Assembly: GCF_000402035.1 (NCBI RefSeq)
Contig: NC_021294.1
Location: forward strand, 124,001 to 188,000
Direction of reading: 5' to 3'
DNA length: 64,000 bases
DNA from: Caballeronia insecticola
GTDB taxonomy: Bacteria > Pseudomonadota > Gammaproteobacteria > Burkholderiales > Burkholderiaceae
Of the stretch, positions 55,261 through 63,156 are shown one piece after another. Each line of letters starts with the position of its first letter. Position 1 is the stretch's first letter. The notes under the pieces were generated by a model. The model was given only the letters and a program-made list of their open reading frames with translations. It was not told the DNA's origin and did not search any database. A program made the translations under genes and the position numbers.

Positions 55261-57771
55261 ATGTCAGCGTCAAAGTTGTTGGTCAGTCCGGTCGGGACGT
55301 GTCGCATTCATACGCCGTTGCGCAAGGGTGCGGCGCGCCTGCCGGTGAAACTCTCGAACGCGCGCAACTACGGTTTCGTGCACACCAGTGCCGAAGCGCT
55401 GCAGCAGTTGCGCTTCATGTTCGGCCAGCAGTCGATTCCCGCTGACGTGCAGACGCTCGTGTGCCGCCCCGGCGTTTCGCTCGACGCGTATGCGAAGCCG
55501 CACGTCGCGGCGGATCTGTATATCGTCGAGCTGTCGTCGCGCAAGTTGCTGACCGTCGACGGCTATCCGATCCAGTGCAACTACATGGGCCGCCATTTCA
55601 GCGACTTCTTCGCCGATCGCGCGCGCTCGCGAAAATTCTGGGCGATGGCGAACATCGACATGATGGCCGAGCGGCGTGCGTGGCTCGAAGAAGAGCCCGT
55701 GTTCAAGCGTCTTTCGCCGGGCGATCAGAATCTGCTGGCGCGCATTCTGAGGCGCGATCAACCGGATGACGAGATCGAACGCGAGTTGCGCGAGATCGCG
55801 GTGCTGGTCGGCCCCGAGCGCGTCGTGTTCGTCACGCATGTCGATGCAACGACGCCGGACAACGTGCTGATCGAATCGCGGCATCGTCTCATCGAAAGCG
55901 TGCGTGCCAGCGCGCAACGCATTGGCGTGCCGTGTTACGACCCGACCGCGCTGATGCTCGAATTCGGTCAGGTCAACGCGCTGGAGAACGGCGGGCTCGA
56001 TCTCACGCATTTCACCGATGCCTTCGCGGAAAGCCTCGTTTCGGACTGGTATCGGAGCTTCATCGCGCCGCGCGTGTTCTCTAAGGGAATCCGCGAGGAT
56101 ATCGGGCGGGCCACGAGCCGCGACGTGCCGGTGGATGATGCACACAGCATCGCGACAGCATGGGAGGCCGGTCAACTGTGCACGGCCTCGAAGCGCGTGC
56201 GTGCGGTGCTGCGCGCCAGTCACGGAAGCGCGGATCATCGCGCCCTGCTTGCGCGCATGCAATGGGCGCTGGGCGACTACGAAGGCGCGATCGGCCTGCT
56301 GGATACCGAGCGTCAGGACAGCGGCCCGAACGAACGACTCGATCTGTTGCTCATGCGCTGTCACTTCGAGCTGGGCCAGTTCGAGCCGGCCCGGAAGCTC
56401 GCGACCGCGATGCTCGCCGATGAAATCGAGACCGAAGAACTGCTGCGCGTCAGCGCCGTATCGGCCACGAAGCTCGGCGACAGACACATGGCGCTGGCGA
56501 ACTGGAAGCGTTTGTTCCGCGTGTCGCAAGATGGCGCGGAGGCCGCCACCGCCGTGCTCGATCTGCTCGATGCATCGGCCGATCGCGAAGGCGCCGAAGA
56601 ATGGGCGCGGGAAGTGTTGATCAAGTTGCCGTCTCACGACGCGAGCTTCGCGTGGTTGTGGAATCGCGCAACAGGAATGAACGATCACACCGGTCTCATG
56701 CGTCTGGCGGAAGCGCCGGTCAGCCTGAGTTCCGCTGCCACGCTCGAACTGGCGCGGAGTGCGGCTGCGCGCGGCTTTGCGGTTCCTGCGGCCATGTTGT
56801 CCAGCGCGCAGCGTTTGTCGCGCAGCGACGATCCGGAGGCGGTCGACTGGATCGCCCGTCAGGCGGAGCAATGGCTGCGCGAAGGGAACGCCGCGCTGCA
56901 CGCCGACGGTCTGCCGGCGGCGGCTTCCAGGATTCAGGCAGGCTGGCTGCTCGATCCGATGAGCGACGACGCCATTCGCGCCCGGCGCGCGCTCGAACGG
57001 CGCATGCTTCTGGACGCGCGCTCGGCCTTCGTGGCGGGCGATCATGCGACCGTGATCGCGTTGTCCAATCTCGCACTCGATACGCGCACGTCGTTCCCTT
57101 ATCTCGACGGCCTGCGCGGCCGCACAGCCGATGCGCTCGGCGATACGCACGCGGCGCTCGAGCATCTGAGGCGTGCCGCGCGCGCGGCCGATGCGCCGGT
57201 ATCGATCCGCATGTTGCTCGCGCGCGTCGCGGTGCGTGCCGAGCGTTATTTCGAAGCCATTGAAGCCTTGTCGCAGATTGCGGCCGACCCGCAGGCCGAT
57301 CAAACCGCACGTGACGATGCCGTGAGCCAGATCACGATGCTCAAAGGGCGCTCCATCCGCGCCGCGCGCGACATGCTCGCGCGAAACGAGTACGAGGCGG
57401 CGTGGGCGCTGCTGGATCTCGTCGGCGAGGCGGGTTCCGTCAGCACGGAGATCGCGCCGGAGAAGAAGCGGGTCATCGCCGCGCTGCGTGCGCGCCTGCG
57501 TGCGCTCGATTTGTCCGGCAACGAAGAGCGCGTGGCCGTCGCGGCCACCATCCTCCGTCTGGTTCCCGACGACGCGGTCGGCCTGAAGGCTGCGGCTTCT
57601 GCATGCATGCGTCTGCATCGCTTCGCCGATGCGTTGCCTCACTGGCGTGCGCTTCGTGAGCAATCCGAAGACGTCGAACAGATCGACGCGAACATCCAGA
57701 AATGTCTGCTGTGGATCGACCGGGCAGAGCGCCACGCGTCGGCATCGGCGCACGTCGCGGTGGCAGTCTGA
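55261..57771 (+). CDS. TviD-like capsule protein (SGNH-like plus TPR)
   Basis: An 836-residue protein of about TviD length (831 in Salmonella). The N-terminal ~270 residues look SGNH/GSCFA-hydrolase-like: VSPVGTCRIHTPL (T13-C14 in the block I position), a central G/N region and GLDLTHFTDAFAE, with the Asp-x-x-His pair D247/H250. The rest is alpha-helical with TPR-like repeats (for example GDYEGAIGLLDTE, LAHYF-type helices, GDTHAALEHLRRAARA). It probably modifies (O-acetylates) or assembles a Vi-like polymer; this is inferred from architecture and neighbours. GGGGAG precedes the ATG. Confidence 0.7.
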   Translation: MSASKLLVSPVGTCRIHTPLRKGAARLPVKLSNARNYGFVHTSAEALQQLRFMFGQQSIPADVQTLVCRPGVSLDAYAKPHVAADLYIVELSSRKLLTVDGYPIQCNYMGRHFSDFFADRARSRKFWAMANIDMMAERRAWLEEEPVFKRLSPGDQNLLARILRRDQPDDEIERELREIAVLVGPERVVFVTHVDATTPDNVLIESRHRLIESVRASAQRIGVPCYDPTALMLEFGQVNALENGGLDLTHFTDAFAESLVSDWYRSFIAPRVFSKGIREDIGRATSRDVPVDDAHSIATAWEAGQLCTASKRVRAVLRASHGSADHRALLARMQWALGDYEGAIGLLDTERQDSGPNERLDLLLMRCHFELGQFEPARKLATAMLADEIETEELLRVSAVSATKLGDRHMALANWKRLFRVSQDGAEAATAVLDLLDASADREGAEEWAREVLIKLPSHDASFAWLWNRATGMNDHTGLMRLAEAPVSLSSAATLELARSAAARGFAVPAAMLSSAQRLSRSDDPEAVDWIARQAEQWLREGNAALHADGLPAAASRIQAGWLLDPMSDDAIRARRALERRMLLDARSAFVAGDHATVIALSNLALDTRTSFPYLDGLRGRTADALGDTHAALEHLRRAARAADAPVSIRMLLARVAVRAERYFEAIEALSQIAADPQADQTARDDAVSQITMLKGRSIRAARDMLARNEYEAAWALLDLVGEAGSVSTEIAPEKKRVIAALRARLRALDLSGNEERVAVAATILRLVPDDAVGLKAAASACMRLHRFADALPHWRALREQSEDVEQIDANIQKCLLWIDRAERHASASAHVAVAV

Positions 57772-59903
57772 TGAGCCGCGCGAGAACACGGCCTCGCCTG
57801 CGCCGCACGAGCGAGCAGACGCAGACGCAGACGCAAACGCAAACGCAAACGCAAACGCAAACGCAAACGCGAGACAAGATCGGCGAAGACGAACTGCAGC
57901 GCGTGCGTGCGGAACTGGCGCAATGCGCGGCGCGGGCGTCGGCGGGGGAATGCGCGCAAAGCGCCCTGGCGAGCGCACGGGAGATCGCGCGTGGGCACGA
58001 CGGCGACGTCGAAGTGCGATACACGCTGCTGACGCTGGAAGAAATGGCCGTACCCGCTGCGGTGACGCTGGACCGGTGGTCCGCGTTGCTCGCCGAGGCG
58101 CCCGGTCATGCGGCCATTTTGCGCGGCTACGTGTTGCGTCTGCTCAAGGAGAGCAAATGCGACGAAGCGCGTGTGGTCGTCGACCAGCATGCGCCCGAAA
58201 CGCTCGACGAGGTCCGCCAGGGTCAGACGCGCGCGGAACTGCTTGCCGACCTGCGGGCGCATGATGCCTCGGACGACTTGTTTCGGCGTCTGATCGAACG
58301 GCACGACCGGCGCGATACGCGGGTTGCTTTCGCCAAGCGCCTCAAGAAGCGCGGATTGCTGGCGCAGGCGAACGCGATGCTGGCGCCGGTTGCGGCTTCG
58401 TTCCCGCCGGACAGCAAGGCCGCGCAGCTGGCAGCCACGCTGGCGAACGATTACGCGTTCTACCGTCGCTTCGAAAGCGAGTCCGGTCTCGCCGATCAGG
58501 ATGTCCGGATCGTCGCGATGAAGTACGCCATTCTGTCGTTTCGCGACCGCGTGTTGCCGCAGCCGGAGCCGCGTCGTCCGAAGTCGATTGCGTTGCTCAC
58601 CGGCAGCCTCGGCCCGGGCGGCGCGGAACGCCAGTTGACGCGTCTCGCGTGTCATTTGCAGAAGGCGGCCACGACCGCATGTGCGGACGACGATGCAGCG
58701 CGCCCGGTGGGCCGCGTCGAGGTGATCGTCAAGCAACATGCGATGCACGCGGCCCCGCAAAAAGGCCAGCGGCTCGACTTCTTCCTGAGCACGCTCAAGG
58801 ATGCGGGCGTTGCCGTCACGCAAATCAATGCGCTGCCGGTGGTCGCCGCGAGCGAGCAGAGCATCGCGGACGCCGATCTTCTGCGCATGCTGCAAAACCT
58901 GCCCGCGACGGTTCACTACGGCGTGACGCGAATCGCGCCGCTCTTTCGGGAGCGCCGCTTCGATGTCGTCAGTCTGTGGCAGGACGGCACCTGTCTGTTC
59001 GGCGCGCTGGCGGCGCTGCTGGCAGGCGTACCCGTGATCCATCTGGTGTTTCGCGGTTTGCCGCCGAACATCCGGCGCGAACGTCATCGGCCCGAATACG
59101 CGGCGCTTTTCAACGCGCTCGCGATGGTGCCCGGCGTCTATTTCGTCTGCAACAGCCGCACCGGCGCGCAGGCGTATGCGGAGTGGCTCGGCCTGCCGCT
59201 GGAGCGGTTTCGGGTGCTCTACAACGGCGTGCCGGAACTCGACGTCCATGGCGATGAAAGCGACATCCGGCGCTGGGAAGCGTTCGCGCACAAGACGGCC
59301 GACGCGACCGAGACCATCGGCGGCGTGTTCCGCCTCGAACCGGACAAACGTCCGCTGTCGTGGATCAGGCTTGCCGCCGAGTATCTGAAGAAGCGCCCGC
59401 GCGCGCGTTTCTTCATCGTCGGTGACGGGCGTCTGCAACAAGACGCGATCGATCTCGCGAACGAACTCGGTATCGCGGATCGGCTGCTGTTCGCCGGGCT
59501 GTCGTCGCATGTCGGCTTCTGGTACTCGAAGATGGACGCGAAGGTCATGTTGTCGCGCTTCGAAGGCTTGCCCAACGTGCTGATCGAAGCGCAGATGCTT
59601 GGCGTGGCAACGTTGTCGACGCCTGCGGGCGGCGCGGCCGAATGTTTCGTCGATGGCGTGACGGGACATCTGCTCGAATGCGCCGAGCAACCCGATCTGC
59701 AGTCCGCGTGCGAGCACCTGGCGCTGCTGGTCGATCGCTGCCGCGCGGAAGCATCGACGCGTCAGCACGCCCGCGATCGCGCACGCCTGTTGTTCTCGGT
59801 GAACGCGATGACCAGCACGTTCAACGAATTGTGTTTCCCGGACATGGACGCCGCTGCGTCCAGCCGCCCGGGCGATGTCCGCGAGCGCCCGCGCGTCGTT
59901 TGA
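57771..59903 (+). CDS. GT4 glycosyltransferase with N-terminal helical extension (TviE-like)
   Basis: A 710-residue protein. The N-terminus is basic, then a (Gln-Thr)9 tract at residues 16-33, then a helical region to about 260. The GT-B glycosyltransferase part (about 265-690) has LLTGSLGPGGAERQLTRLAC, HLVFRGLPPNIRRERH, FRVLYNGVPELD, RFFIVGDGRLQQDA and the E-x7-E loop RFEGLPNVLIEAQMLG. It is larger than Salmonella TviE because of the N-terminal part. Its start codon shares one base with the previous stop (TGATG). Confidence 0.85.
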   Translation: MSRARTRPRLRRTSEQTQTQTQTQTQTQTQTQTRDKIGEDELQRVRAELAQCAARASAGECAQSALASAREIARGHDGDVEVRYTLLTLEEMAVPAAVTLDRWSALLAEAPGHAAILRGYVLRLLKESKCDEARVVVDQHAPETLDEVRQGQTRAELLADLRAHDASDDLFRRLIERHDRRDTRVAFAKRLKKRGLLAQANAMLAPVAASFPPDSKAAQLAATLANDYAFYRRFESESGLADQDVRIVAMKYAILSFRDRVLPQPEPRRPKSIALLTGSLGPGGAERQLTRLACHLQKAATTACADDDAARPVGRVEVIVKQHAMHAAPQKGQRLDFFLSTLKDAGVAVTQINALPVVAASEQSIADADLLRMLQNLPATVHYGVTRIAPLFRERRFDVVSLWQDGTCLFGALAALLAGVPVIHLVFRGLPPNIRRERHRPEYAALFNALAMVPGVYFVCNSRTGAQAYAEWLGLPLERFRVLYNGVPELDVHGDESDIRRWEAFAHKTADATETIGGVFRLEPDKRPLSWIRLAAEYLKKRPRARFFIVGDGRLQQDAIDLANELGIADRLLFAGLSSHVGFWYSKMDAKVMLSRFEGLPNVLIEAQMLGVATLSTPAGGAAECFVDGVTGHLLECAEQPDLQSACEHLALLVDRCRAEASTRQHARDRARLLFSVNAMTSTFNELCFPDMDAAASSRPGDVRERPRVV
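57816..57869 (+). repeat. Hexanucleotide repeat inside the glycosyltransferase gene
   Basis: Nine in-frame hexamers: three CAGACG followed by six CAAACG, coding (Gln-Thr)9. Slippage would change length in steps of two residues without frameshift. Confidence 0.9.
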
Positions 59904-59942
59904 GCGCGCATGGCAGCACACGCAAATCTCTTAACGGTCAGG

Positions 59943-61085
59943 ATGGAAGTCGTCGTGAAATCGATCGGTACATTGTTTCAAGGTTTCAATTTCGGGCGCT
60001 CGCGCTTTGCGGCGTTGATGTGTGTCGCGCTGACGGGCGCCGCCACGTTGCAGGGATGCACGCTGCCGCGCAGCGCGCCCTTGCAGAGCGAAATGAACGC
60101 GTCCAGCTCGGACGACAACATTCGTCTCGTCGCCATGACGCCTGCCATCGCCGGCGCCGGCCGCGGCGCTTCGCGCGCGAGTTTTCCGGCGGCATTGCGC
60201 GACGCGCTGCCGCTCGACTCCGACCGCATCGCCGTGGGCGATGGCATCGAAATCGTCATCTGGGAGCGTGACGGGCTCGGCGTGTTTCCTGCCGGAGACA
60301 ACGGCGCGTCGAATCTGGGCGAGTTGCAGGTCGATAGCGCAGGCGACATCCACTTGCCTTATGTCGGAAACGTGCGGGCGCAAGGACTCACGCAGCCGCA
60401 ATTGCGCGAGGCGATCTTGCGACGCCTGAGCCGGCTCGTCGCGGCGTCGGATGTCGTCGTGCGTGCAACCGCGCGCAAGGGACAGACGGTCACCGTGCAG
60501 GGCGATCTGCAAAAGCCGGGCGTGTATCCGCTTGGCCGCGATCTGGTCCGTCTGAGCGATCTGCTCGGTCAGGCCGCGCCGAACCAGACCAACCCCGAGC
60601 AACTGGCCATTTCGTTGCGGCGCGGCGGTGCGGAAGGCACCATCCGGCTCGCGGACGTGTATCAGGACCCGGCCAACGACATCGCGCTTCGCCCCGGCGA
60701 CTCGATCGTGGCGCACAATGTCGTCGAGCAACTGACCGTGCTCGGCGCAACGGGCGTGCAAGGGCGCATCAAACTGACGAAGCGCAATTTCAGCGTGCTC
60801 GACGCCATCGGCGAAGCACACGGCCTCAACGATACGCTGGCGAATCCGCGCGGCGTCTATCTGTTGCGCAGCGCGCAGGCCGCTGGGGCCGCGACCGCCG
60901 ACATGCGTCCCACGGTCTATCAGTTCGACTTCACGCGTCCGGAGCAGATCATGTTGGCGCAGTCGTTCGCGGTGCATGACGGCGATGCTATCCTCGTGTC
61001 CGATGCGCCGTACTCGCAAGTCCAGAAGGTGCTGTCCGCATTCGGTTCGACGCTGGGCGTCGCGCGCACGGCCACGGCATTCTAA
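59943..61085 (+). CDS. Polysaccharide export outer-membrane lipoprotein (VexA/Wza family)
   Basis: A 380-residue lipoprotein. A signal peptide ends at the lipobox TLQGCTLPR. The PES domain has VGDGIEIVIWERDGLGVFPA and DIHLPYVGNVRAQGLTQPQL; SLBB domains have VTVQGDLQKPGVYPLG and DDSIVAHN-like GDSIVAHNVVEQLTVLG. It forms the outer-membrane pore for capsule export. The start is uncertain among 59910, 59943 (chosen) and GTG 59955, which best fits the signal peptide. Confidence 0.88.
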   Translation: MEVVVKSIGTLFQGFNFGRSRFAALMCVALTGAATLQGCTLPRSAPLQSEMNASSSDDNIRLVAMTPAIAGAGRGASRASFPAALRDALPLDSDRIAVGDGIEIVIWERDGLGVFPAGDNGASNLGELQVDSAGDIHLPYVGNVRAQGLTQPQLREAILRRLSRLVAASDVVVRATARKGQTVTVQGDLQKPGVYPLGRDLVRLSDLLGQAAPNQTNPEQLAISLRRGGAEGTIRLADVYQDPANDIALRPGDSIVAHNVVEQLTVLGATGVQGRIKLTKRNFSVLDAIGEAHGLNDTLANPRGVYLLRSAQAAGAATADMRPTVYQFDFTRPEQIMLAQSFAVHDGDAILVSDAPYSQVQKVLSAFGSTLGVARTATAF

Positions 61086-61094
61086 GGTCGCGTG

Positions 61095-62429
61095 ATGAGC
61101 AACGAAGGCCGAATCAAAAACTGGCAGGCGCGGCGGCAGTCGGGCGCCTATCAGCCGGGTGCGGGCGCCGTCGAGCCCACGGCGCGTTCCTCGCACACGA
61201 GCACGCCGATGCCGGTCACGACGCTCGGGCGCATTCTCGATGCATTGAGCGTGTCGCCGCATGAAACGCCGCTCGAACGCCGCCGCGTATATGAAATGCT
61301 GCAGGCGGAAGGCATCCGCGAGGCGTTGCAGGCATCGCTCGATGAAGCGCTCGTCGATCTGCAAAGGCGGCAATGGCGCACCGCGATTCGGCTGGTCGAA
61401 GACGATATCCGCGCGGGCGTCGATGTCTTCAGAGAAGGCTATGCGCCTGCCGCGCTCGCGTCCGCCGAAGCGCGCCTGGCCGATGCCTATGCGAAGCACG
61501 AGCGTCGCCGCGTCGAGCAGGAAACACGCGACGCGCGACGGCGTGCGACGCGCGACGACGTCGCGTTGAAGATCGATCTCGCGCCGGCGGACGCCGCCGA
61601 CCTCGACGTGCTCCGCGCCAGTGCGAACCTGCTGCATGCACGCCAGCGTGCGTCGCATGTCTGCGTCGGGCGCTCGAATCCGCAGGCCTTGTTGCCGCTG
61701 CTGATTCTGCAATTGCAGATGATTCAGGGCGAGAGCCGCTTCGCATTGATCTGGGCGCTTGTCGGGCCGGCCGTGCTGTTGACGCTGATTTCGTCGCTTT
61801 ACTTTTTGATGGGAACGCACTTCGTGCTCGGCATGGACGTGCCGACGTTCTCCTTGCTGGGCGCGACGACCTGGATCATGTTCCGCCAGATCATTTTTCG
61901 CAGCAGCGCGAGCTATGTATCGGCGCGCGGCTTGCTGAATCTGCAAGGCGTGACGCCGCTCATGGGCGCGCTCGTCCAGTCGATCATCTATCTCGCGATC
62001 TACATGATCGTGTTCGCCATTTTGATCGTGGCCGGGCATTGTTTCGATATCGTCACCTTGCCTTCGAACTGGGCGGCGTTTCTTTGCTTCGTCGCGTCGA
62101 TGGGCATGGCCGGCGCGGCGATGGGACTGATCTTCGGCGCGATCGCCACCGAATGGCGCTTCTTCCTGAAGCTCGGAACCGCGCTCGAACGCCTGCTCGA
62201 AATATTCAGCAGCGTGTTCTTCGTGTCGGAGCAACTTCCGGAGCAGTACCGTGCTTATGTGCTGTGGTCGCCGTTCGCACACGGCATGCAATTGTTGCGC
62301 TCAGTGTATTTCGACAGCTACCACTCGAGCGACGCGAGCCTGACCTACTATGTAATGTCGCTCGTGATTCTGGTGAGCGTCGCGCTTGGCGTCGAACGTT
62401 TCGCGCGCAGCAACGTTCAGCCGATGTGA
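61095..62429 (+). CDS. ABC-2 capsule export permease with long N-terminal domain (VexB-like)
   Basis: A 444-residue protein. Residues about 215-440 form the ABC-2 permease with six hydrophobic segments (FALIWALVGPAVLLTLISSL, FLLGATTWIMFRQIIFRSSA, MGALVQSIIYLAIYMIVFAI and others) and AHGMQLLRSVYFDSYH as in KpsM/BexB. Residues 1-210 are an extra, charged, helical domain (QASLDEALVDLQRRQWRTAI, ALASAEARLADAYAKHERRR). KpsM homologues are about 260 residues, so this domain is an addition of unknown role. A GTG one codon upstream is in frame. Confidence 0.88.
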   Translation: MSNEGRIKNWQARRQSGAYQPGAGAVEPTARSSHTSTPMPVTTLGRILDALSVSPHETPLERRRVYEMLQAEGIREALQASLDEALVDLQRRQWRTAIRLVEDDIRAGVDVFREGYAPAALASAEARLADAYAKHERRRVEQETRDARRRATRDDVALKIDLAPADAADLDVLRASANLLHARQRASHVCVGRSNPQALLPLLILQLQMIQGESRFALIWALVGPAVLLTLISSLYFLMGTHFVLGMDVPTFSLLGATTWIMFRQIIFRSSASYVSARGLLNLQGVTPLMGALVQSIIYLAIYMIVFAILIVAGHCFDIVTLPSNWAAFLCFVASMGMAGAAMGLIFGAIATEWRFFLKLGTALERLLEIFSSVFFVSEQLPEQYRAYVLWSPFAHGMQLLRSVYFDSYHSSDASLTYYVMSLVILVSVALGVERFARSNVQPM

Positions 62430-62436
62430 GTGCGCC

Positions 62437-63156
62437 ATGATCCATCTCAACCGGGTTTCCGATGCGCCCAGGCTCTTCGGTTCGCAGTCGCCGTTGCTCT
62501 CGCAAGCGAGCGTCGATATTCCCCGTGGACGTTACGCATTGCTGTCGCATACGCCGGAACGTCATCGTCCGTTGATCGACATTCTCGCGGGTCTGCGGCC
62601 GCCTCGCGAGGGCGTCGTCGAGCATCGGGGACGCGTGTCGTGGCCGCTCGGCCGTCAGGGCTTCATTCGCGGCAAGGCGAGCGGCATTCGCATGATCGAG
62701 TTCGTGTGCGCGTTGCATGGGATCGAGCCGGCGGCGTGCATCGATTTCGTCGCCGACATGATCACGCGCCCTGAGCATCTCCATGTACCGATGGAGCACT
62801 GGCCGCTTTATACGCGCCAGGAAGTTTCTTTCGCGCTCGCGCTCGCGCCCGACTTCGACGTCTATGTGATCGAGGGCGCCATTCCGTTCGAGCCGTGTCG
62901 TTTCACGCGACTGTGGCTCGCATTATTCGAGGAACGTCTCGTTGGCCGGACGCTGATCCTCTCGACTTACCGTCAGCAACAGATGGCGGACTACTGCATC
63001 AAAGGTTTGGTTTATGAACGAAGCACCCTTCGAATCGACGACGACCTCGACGCGTGCATCCGTCGATTCCCTTCACGCCAGTCGCGAATCGAATCCGTCG
63101 ATGCAGCCGACGACGCCTCATCCGACAACAACGCCTACGGCTCAGCCGATTTCTGA
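62437..63156 (+). CDS. Degenerate ABC ATPase-like protein (VexC/KpsT relative)
   Basis: A 239-residue protein that aligns with KpsT-type capsule ATPases by GRVSWPLGRQGFIRG and IEFVCALHGIE. All catalytic motifs are changed: Walker A is SHTPERHRP (37-45), the signature position is YTRQEVS (125-131), Walker B ends VYVIEGAIP in place of the usual I-D-E, and the H-switch is LSTY. Hydrolysis is therefore unlikely. A 40-residue Asp/Ser-rich tail overlaps the next gene by 143 bases. Confidence 0.85.
   Translation: MIHLNRVSDAPRLFGSQSPLLSQASVDIPRGRYALLSHTPERHRPLIDILAGLRPPREGVVEHRGRVSWPLGRQGFIRGKASGIRMIEFVCALHGIEPAACIDFVADMITRPEHLHVPMEHWPLYTRQEVSFALALAPDFDVYVIEGAIPFEPCRFTRLWLALFEERLVGRTLILSTYRQQQMADYCIKGLVYERSTLRIDDDLDACIRRFPSRQSRIESVDAADDASSDNNAYGSADF

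Noticed and set aside
57816..57869. Phase-variable on/off switch by slippage
   Set aside because: The unit is six bases, so changes stay in frame and cannot switch the gene off.
55270..57978. Very long open frame (about 900 codons) on the minus strand opposite the TviD-like gene
   Set aside because: High-GC codon use keeps the antisense frame open; its translation is Arg/His-rich with no domain, and the plus-strand gene is clearly real.
57639..59921. 760-codon minus-strand frame opposite the glycosyltransferase
   Set aside because: Composition artefact; low-complexity and no homology pattern. The Val-Cys stretch is only the reverse of the hexamer repeat.
59931..62291. 786-codon minus-strand frame opposite vexA/vexB-like genes
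   Set aside because: Shadow of two well-supported capsule genes.
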